64,000 nt of DNA from Ferrovibrio sp. (lineage in GTDB: Bacteria; Pseudomonadota; Alphaproteobacteria; Ferrovibrionales; Ferrovibrionaceae): positions 1-64,000 of the forward strand of contig NZ_JAOZVR010000041.1 in the NCBI RefSeq assembly GCF_025869515.1, given 5' to 3'. Shown in pieces: positions 56,669 to 64,000 of this stretch. A program made the translations under genes and the position numbers. How positions within the stretch are numbered: the stretch's first letter is position 1; every line of letters starts with the position of its first letter. Under the pieces are notes generated by a model, which had not been told where the DNA came from, did not search any database, and saw nothing but the letters and a program-made list of their open reading frames with translations.

Positions 56669-57913
56669 ATGCAAAAGCTAAGCAGCGAAATACGCAGGTG
56701 CGCCAGCATTGCGCTTGTTGTCATTGTCGGACTGGTGGTGTTCGTTGGCGGCATATGGGTGCTGGAATTTCTGTTCTTGAAGCTGTTCCGGGATACTCTT
56801 GATATTAAGTCCGCCATTACCTTGGTCGCCACAACCGGTGTGGGCCTGGCGCTTGCTTTACTGTTGGCGCCGATCACCCGGTATGTTGCGGTGACGCAGC
56901 CGGCGCGGCGCGAATCGGTCGAGAGCTACTACAAGGCCAAGACCATCGCCGAATACCTGCAGCAGTTCCGGTCCTCCGGTGACCTGTGCAGTATGCTGCA
57001 GAACTGGCAGCCGGGTACCGATCCGGGCAAGGCTGAGAGCGAAGCAGTGAAAGAGAAGTTCACGCTTATCCTGGATGAATGTTTCGGCGCCAAGCGCTTC
57101 TACTATGCGCTGGTGCTGCTGGTGCTGATCAGTGCGCCGATCCTGTTCGGCGCCATCGAGAGCGGGCTGATCCTGGTCAGGAACGGCTACAAGACATCCG
57201 GGGCTGAGGCCATGCACGTCCTCGGCTTGCGCGCCGACAAGATCAGCATTGCCGCCATCGCCGGTGCCTACACCTGGATCGTCGGCGATGCGATCACCCG
57301 CAATTACCAGGGCACGCTGAACGTTTCGCATCTCTACTGGTATGCCCTGCGCATGCTGATCGCGGTGCCGCTGGGTTACGCCATCGCCAAATTCACCACC
57401 GATGCGTCCTTCGGCACTGCCATCGCCTTCCTGATCAACCTGTTCTCTTATGATCGCATCAGCTCGATTTCTGCCAGCCTGGTCAATCGCGCCCTGAATA
57501 TGCCGGCATCGGCGGCGGACGAGAACAAGGACATTCTGATCAAGCTGCCGGGCATCGATACCCGCACGGCCGAAATCATGGCGGCCGAAGGCATCACCAC
57601 AATTGCCGGGCTGGCTGCCGCTGATCCGATCCTTGTCGCTGCGCGGACGGGACTGCCCTTCGATCTGGTCGTGCGCCGGATCGATGCGGCGCTGCTCTGG
57701 CAGTATGCGGGCACCGATCTGCTGGTCATGCAGCATTTCGGCTGGGCGGGTGCCAGCGACGTGATCGACTACCAGATGGCGCCGGTGCCAGCGCTGCTGA
57801 CCGATATGGCACTGCTGACGGCCGGAAAAAACGTCGCTAGCCTGGAGAACATCGTCAGGCAGGTGAATGCCAATGATTACGCCCAGTTCATCCGGCGCCT
57901 GATCCGCAGCTGA
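56669..57913 (+). CDS. membrane protein with C-terminal helix-hairpin-helix-like domain
   Basis: Multiple TM helices; C-terminal IKLPGIDTRTAEIMAAEGITTIAGLAAADPILVAARTGLPFDLVVRRIDAALLWQYAG reads as HhH/DUF4332-like. Confidence 0.7.
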   Translation: MQKLSSEIRRCASIALVVIVGLVVFVGGIWVLEFLFLKLFRDTLDIKSAITLVATTGVGLALALLLAPITRYVAVTQPARRESVESYYKAKTIAEYLQQFRSSGDLCSMLQNWQPGTDPGKAESEAVKEKFTLILDECFGAKRFYYALVLLVLISAPILFGAIESGLILVRNGYKTSGAEAMHVLGLRADKISIAAIAGAYTWIVGDAITRNYQGTLNVSHLYWYALRMLIAVPLGYAIAKFTTDASFGTAIAFLINLFSYDRISSISASLVNRALNMPASAADENKDILIKLPGIDTRTAEIMAAEGITTIAGLAAADPILVAARTGLPFDLVVRRIDAALLWQYAGTDLLVMQHFGWAGASDVIDYQMAPVPALLTDMALLTAGKNVASLENIVRQVNANDYAQFIRRLIRS

Positions 57914-57935
57914 CGATGCCTCACACCGCCCGGGC

Positions 57936-60038
<2,103 letters not shown>

Positions 60039-60098
60039 GCTAGGTATTTGTCCTGCTTCTCAATTCGGGCATTTCCCTCAAAGCAGTATGGTGCAGCG

Positions 60099-60356
60099 AT
60101 GAAGGTCACTGTCAATGTCGATTGCACGCCGGAGGAGGCCCGCACCTTCCTCGGCCTGCCGGATGTGCAACCCCTGCAGGAGGCCGTGATGGCCCAGATG
60201 CAGGAGAGCATGCTGAGTTCGCTCAAATCCATGGAGCCGGAGGCGCTGCTGAAGACCTGGGGGCCGATGGGAATGAACAACCTGGAGCAGATTCAGAAAT
60301 TCTTTTTCAGCCAGTTTCCCGGCGGGGCGGCGGGCGGCGGCGGCACGAAGAAGTAG
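60099..60356 (+). CDS. small DUF6489-like protein
   Basis: MKVTVNVDCTPEEARTFLGLPDVQPLQEAVMAQMQESMLSSLKSMEPEALLKTWGPMGMNNLEQIQKFFFSQF. Confidence 0.75.
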   Translation: MKVTVNVDCTPEEARTFLGLPDVQPLQEAVMAQMQESMLSSLKSMEPEALLKTWGPMGMNNLEQIQKFFFSQFPGGAAGGGGTKK

Positions 60357-60359
60357 ATC

Positions 60360-60761
60360 ATGGCGATCCGTTATCAGGTGCGCCCCCCGGCCAAGGCCGG
60401 CGACCCGGCCGATTTCTACCGCGCCCATATCTTCGTCTGCACCAACGAGCGGCCGGAAAACCATCCGCGCGGCTCCTGCGCGCGCAAGGGCGCCGAGAAG
60501 CTGCGCAACTACATGAAAACCCGCGCCAAGGAACTCGGCATGGGGCTGGAAGATGGCGTGCGGGTCAACAATGCCGGCTGCCTGGAACGCTGCGAACTCG
60601 GGCCGACCATCGTGATCTATCCCGAGGGCGTGTGGTACCGCGCGGACACGTTCGCCGATATCGACGAGATTCTGGATGTGCATGTGAAGCAGGGCGGCCG
60701 GGTCGCGCGCCTGTTGCTGAAGCCGGAAGACGGCCCGGATCACAGCGAAAAGAAGAAGTGA
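60360..60761 (+). CDS. (2Fe-2S) thioredoxin-like ferredoxin domain protein
   Basis: HIFVCTNERPENHPRGSCARKGAEKLRNYMKTRAKELGMG...VNNAGCLERCELGPTIVIYPEGVWY. Confidence 0.92.
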   Translation: MAIRYQVRPPAKAGDPADFYRAHIFVCTNERPENHPRGSCARKGAEKLRNYMKTRAKELGMGLEDGVRVNNAGCLERCELGPTIVIYPEGVWYRADTFADIDEILDVHVKQGGRVARLLLKPEDGPDHSEKKK

Positions 60762-60787
60762 GGCGAGCGGCGACCAACCCTCTGTTC

Positions 60788-60907
60788 GTCATGGCCGGGC
60801 TTGACCCGGCCATCCACGTGCGAGGGTTCGCCCCAGTCTCTGCAAGTCCTGTGAAGCGGCTGGACATGGATGGCCGGCCAAGAAGCTCTCTTGGGCCCGG
60901 CCATGAC
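60788..60907. repeat. intergenic palindromic (REP-like) element
   Basis: gtcatggccgggcttgacccggccatccacg ... tggatggccggccaag...cttgggcccggccatgac: nested inverted repeats with matching outer ends. Confidence 0.8.
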
Positions 60908-60930
60908 ACGGTTGGGGCATGGGCGCGGCG

Positions 60931-62274
60931 ATGACCCCGCAGACCATCTACGCGCTGTCGTCCGCGCCGGGCCGCGCCGGCGTGGCGGTGATCCGGCTCA
61001 GCGGGCCGGATGCCGCCGATGCGCTGGAGGCGCTAACGGGCGGCAACCTGCCGCGCCCGCGCAGCGCCGGTCTGCGCAAGCTGAAGGACGACAGTGGCGC
61101 GCTGCTCGACGAGGGCATGGTGCTGTGGTTTCCCGCGCCGCACAGTTTCACCGGCGAGGATGTGGCCGAGCTGCAGGTGCATGGCGGCCGCGCCGTGCTG
61201 GCGGCGATCTTTGCAGCCCTGGCGAAACTGCCCGGCCTGCGCCTGGCCGAGCCGGGCGAGTTCAGCCGCCGGGCGTTTGAGAACGGCAAGCTCGACCTGA
61301 CTTCCGCCGAGGGCCTTGGCGACCTGATCAATGCCGAAACCGAGGCCCAGCGGCGCCAGGCTTTGCGGCAGATGCAGGGCGCGCTCGGTCAGCTCTACGA
61401 GGGCTGGCGCAACCAGCTCACGCGCGCGCTGGCCCATCTCGAAGCCGATATCGATTTCCCCGACGAGGACCTGCCCGAGGGCGTGGCGGCCGAAGTGCGA
61501 CCGCAGCTCGCCCGCCTGCGCGAGGAGATCGCCGCGCATCTGGCCGATAACCGTCGCGGCGAACGCCTCCGCGACGGGTTGATGGTGGCGATTGTCGGCG
61601 CGCCGAATGTCGGCAAGTCGTCGCTGCTCAATGCGCTGGCGCAACGCGAGGCGGCGATCGTCTCCGATATTCCCGGCACCACGCGCGACGTGATCGAGGT
61701 GCATCTCGATCTCGGCGGCTATCCGGTCGTGCTGGCCGATACCGCCGGGCTGCGCGAGAGCGCCGATAGTATCGAGAGCGAAGGCGTGGCGCGCGCCCTG
61801 AAGCGGGCGGAGTCCGCCGATCTCAAGCTGGTGGTGCTCGACGCCACACAGAAAACCGTGCCGCCGGAAACCGCTTCGCTGATCGACGCCGATGCCATCG
61901 TGATCGCCAACAAGGTGGATGGCGGCAACGCATTGCCTGTCGGGGATATCAACGGCCGGCCGGTGCTGCCGGTCTCGGTGCGCGCCAATACCGGCATGAC
62001 GGCTTTGCTTGATGTGCTGGAGCAGGAGGTCATCGCGCGGATTGGTCTGACAGGCAGCGCGACCCTGACCCGCGCGCGCCACCGCGAGGCGCTGACCGAC
62101 TGCATCGCGGCGCTGGACCGCTTCGTGCGCGGCGCCGAACGCCACAACACCAGCGCGGAGCTTGCCGCCGAGGATGTGCGGCTGGCGGCCCGCGCGCTCG
62201 GCCGCATCACCGGCCGCATCGATGTGGAAGATTTACTGGACGTGATCTTCCGCGATTTCTGCATCGGGAAGTAG
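60931..62274 (+). CDS. mnmE: tRNA modification GTPase MnmE
   Basis: TIYALSSAPGRAGVAVIRLSGPDA; GAPNVGKSSLLNALAQREAAIVSDIPGTTRDVIE; C-terminal LLDVIFRDFCIGK. Confidence 0.98.
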   Translation: MTPQTIYALSSAPGRAGVAVIRLSGPDAADALEALTGGNLPRPRSAGLRKLKDDSGALLDEGMVLWFPAPHSFTGEDVAELQVHGGRAVLAAIFAALAKLPGLRLAEPGEFSRRAFENGKLDLTSAEGLGDLINAETEAQRRQALRQMQGALGQLYEGWRNQLTRALAHLEADIDFPDEDLPEGVAAEVRPQLARLREEIAAHLADNRRGERLRDGLMVAIVGAPNVGKSSLLNALAQREAAIVSDIPGTTRDVIEVHLDLGGYPVVLADTAGLRESADSIESEGVARALKRAESADLKLVVLDATQKTVPPETASLIDADAIVIANKVDGGNALPVGDINGRPVLPVSVRANTGMTALLDVLEQEVIARIGLTGSATLTRARHREALTDCIAALDRFVRGAERHNTSAELAAEDVRLAARALGRITGRIDVEDLLDVIFRDFCIGK

Positions 62275-62330
62275 CCGGCATTCGGTAGCAAACGCACCTG
62301 CAGCGGTGAGCCGTGAGGTGGGCGGTTGCC

Positions 62331-63218
62331 CTATGTTGCATCGTTGCCATCTGCACTTACGGCGAAGCGGCGCTTGCCTTTTATTGGGCCAGGCCCGTCG
62401 TCGAATATGCAGAATTTGGTCGTGCGCTCCCGGTCGAAAGCATCAAAATACTTAACTTCGCCCCAAATGTGGTACCGCCCCGCCGTGGTTTTTTCATCGA
62501 AGGTATTGCGGTCAAAATCGGGGAGAAATACCGGGGTTGTGTGGAATTGGTTGGGGCCGATATTTGTCATAGAAATGGGGTGTCGCTTCTCTCCCGCCAT
62601 CCCAGGGCCCCTACTAATCCAGCCGTGCAGTTTGTACGCGGGCGTTTGTCCAGCATTTCGCAAGTTGATCAAGACATGCTCTGGCAATTCATCACTACCA
62701 ATAACGAATTGAGCCGAATCATACCCGACATAGGCCCGCAACTGTCGTTCGGCCGTCCGCTCACTCTGCAGCAACATAAATTCAGATGCTTGGGCGGCCT
62801 TAATGGCTGCTTCAGTGGCGGTTCGATTTTGCTGGAGGGTGCTGCGAATATACCAAATGCCCACGCCTCCTACGCCAGCCTGCAAAAAAGCGGCGAGCAT
62901 CATCCACCAAGCCCAGCGCGCCATTTCTTGCTGGGCGTCGAGATCATCTTTCTCGCGTTGAGTTTTATCGGCGGAATCGTCCTTAGCGGCCTCGGCTTCA
63001 AGCGCTCCAGTGATGCGGCGGAGGAAATGGAGCAAGAGGGCCGGCGAGATTCGGTCCCAGCTTTCCTCTGGTTCTGCTGCTACCCCGGCGGCGCTCTCGT
63101 GGCCGCTATCTCGCTGGCCTACGGTTTGCGCCTGTACTACGGCTATTGGTGACGAGCACAGAGATGCGATGAGGCAGCCTCTAACTGCAGCGCAGTGCAA
63201 CCAATTGCTTTTAGACAT
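62331..63218 (-). CDS. hypothetical membrane-anchored protein
   Basis: RWAWWMMLAAFLQAGVGGVGIWYIRSTLQQNRTATEAAIKAAQASEFMLLQSERTAERQLRAYVGYDSAQF; preferred over the overlapping + ORF 62313-63152. Confidence 0.75.
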   Translation of the reverse strand: MSKSNWLHCAAVRGCLIASLCSSPIAVVQAQTVGQRDSGHESAAGVAAEPEESWDRISPALLLHFLRRITGALEAEAAKDDSADKTQREKDDLDAQQEMARWAWWMMLAAFLQAGVGGVGIWYIRSTLQQNRTATEAAIKAAQASEFMLLQSERTAERQLRAYVGYDSAQFVIGSDELPEHVLINLRNAGQTPAYKLHGWISRGPGMAGEKRHPISMTNIGPNQFHTTPVFLPDFDRNTFDEKTTAGRYHIWGEVKYFDAFDRERTTKFCIFDDGPGPIKGKRRFAVSADGNDAT

Positions 63219-63355
63219 TGGATCAGAATGCCCCCCCTGAATCCCCCGCCTCCGATCTTATGGGCGAGGGCCCGCCCTGTCCCGGGGATTTTCGCACCGC
63301 CGGCCGGCCGCCCCGGCACCTAGCCCGGTATGCCGGAACCGGCTAGCCTGCGGTT

Positions 63356-63862
63356 ATGAGCGTGCCGCTGTTCGACGACATCACCAGCAGCTGGGACATG
63401 ACCGGCCTCGACGTGCCGCTGCTGCTCGAGGCCTACCGCTACTGGCTGTCCAAGACGGGCGACCGGCCCTGGCCGCTGCGCAGCAGTATCGAGCCGACCG
63501 AGATTCCGCGCCTGCTGCCCTACCTGTTCCTGATCGAGGTACCGCAGATCGGCCCGCCGATGCGCTATCGCGTCCGCCTGGTCGGCACGGCCTTCCGGCC
63601 CTTCTTCGGCACGGATATCACCGGCCACGAAGTGCGCGAGGAGGAGGTGAGCCCGGACCGTGCGCAGTTCTGCATCGACTGGCGCGAGATCCTGCAGCGC
63701 GGCACGCCGCGCTGGGCCCGCATCCGCCAGCGGGTCAGGGGCGAACAGGCGGAGCGCGACGGCATCGCGGCGGCGCGCTTCACCGGGCTGGTGATGCCGC
63801 TGTCGCGCGATGGCACGGCCGCCGACATGCTGCTGGGCGCCACCGTCTACGATCCGGTATAG
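63356..63862 (+). CDS. PAS_5-family PAS domain protein, paralog 4
   Basis: LLEAYRYWLSKTGDRPWPLRSSIEPTEIPRLLPYLFLIEVPQIGPPMRYRVRLVGTAFR...LVMPLSRDGTAADMLLGA. Confidence 0.85.
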   Translation: MSVPLFDDITSSWDMTGLDVPLLLEAYRYWLSKTGDRPWPLRSSIEPTEIPRLLPYLFLIEVPQIGPPMRYRVRLVGTAFRPFFGTDITGHEVREEEVSPDRAQFCIDWREILQRGTPRWARIRQRVRGEQAERDGIAAARFTGLVMPLSRDGTAADMLLGATVYDPV

Positions 63863-63870
63863 TCCTGACC

Positions 63871-64000
63871 ATGGCCGACGCCTTTCCCAGTCTGAAAACC
63901 CAGCGCCTGCTGCTGCGCGCCTTCACGCCCGCCGATGAAGCGGCCTTTGCCGTGTTCGCGGTGAAGGAGGAGTTCTGGAAATTCCTGCCCGGGCCGGCGC
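63871..64000 (+). CDS. GNAT N-acetyltransferase (partial, runs off window end)
   Basis: MADAFPSLKTQRLLLRAFTPADEAAFAVFAVKEEFWKFLPGPA; RimJ/RimL-type N-terminus. Not in ORF track. Confidence 0.8.
   Translation, partial: MADAFPSLKTQRLLLRAFTPADEAAFAVFAVKEEFWKFLPGPA

Noticed and set aside
62313-63152. 279-aa plus-strand ORF after mnmE
   Set aside because: Overlaps minus-strand ORF 62331-63218, which has a coherent TM-plus-soluble-domain layout and an AERQLRAYVGYD motif typical of real proteins; the plus frame does not read as a known fold.

Overview
64 kb of a high-GC alphaproteobacterial chromosome (gene content suggests Rhodospirillales-like; this is inference). No phage, transposase, integrase or CRISPR was seen. 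The core is the conserved origin-proximal block mltA - tim44-like - secB - dnaQ - coaE - aroE - maf - ppsR | intergenic | hemE - hemH - hemJ. The ~394 bp intergenic between divergent ppsR and hemE (32596-32989) has four TTATCCCC DnaA-box-like sites, five GANTC sites and an 18-bp all-A/T perfect palindrome, so it is the best candidate for the chromosomal replication origin (Caulobacter-type oriC location). Other modules: hslVU, a TonB receptor plus PepSY protein, a PLD-VTT/EEP pair, a lutABC lactate-utilization operon coupled to smr, an RND efflux pair, a YqjI-like PadR regulator, an HlyD-RbbA-YhhJ type ABC exporter, ergothioneine egtBD, a TetR/MFS pair with visible operators, mnmE, and tRNA-Leu(UAA). 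Less ordinary items include four dispersed PAS_5-family single-domain proteins, a membrane protein with a helix-hairpin-helix-like tail, three tandem duplications lying on or at stop codons, a structured leader with a small ORF upstream of an MCP gene, and several strong operator dyads. All functional calls come from reading the sequence, without database searches.
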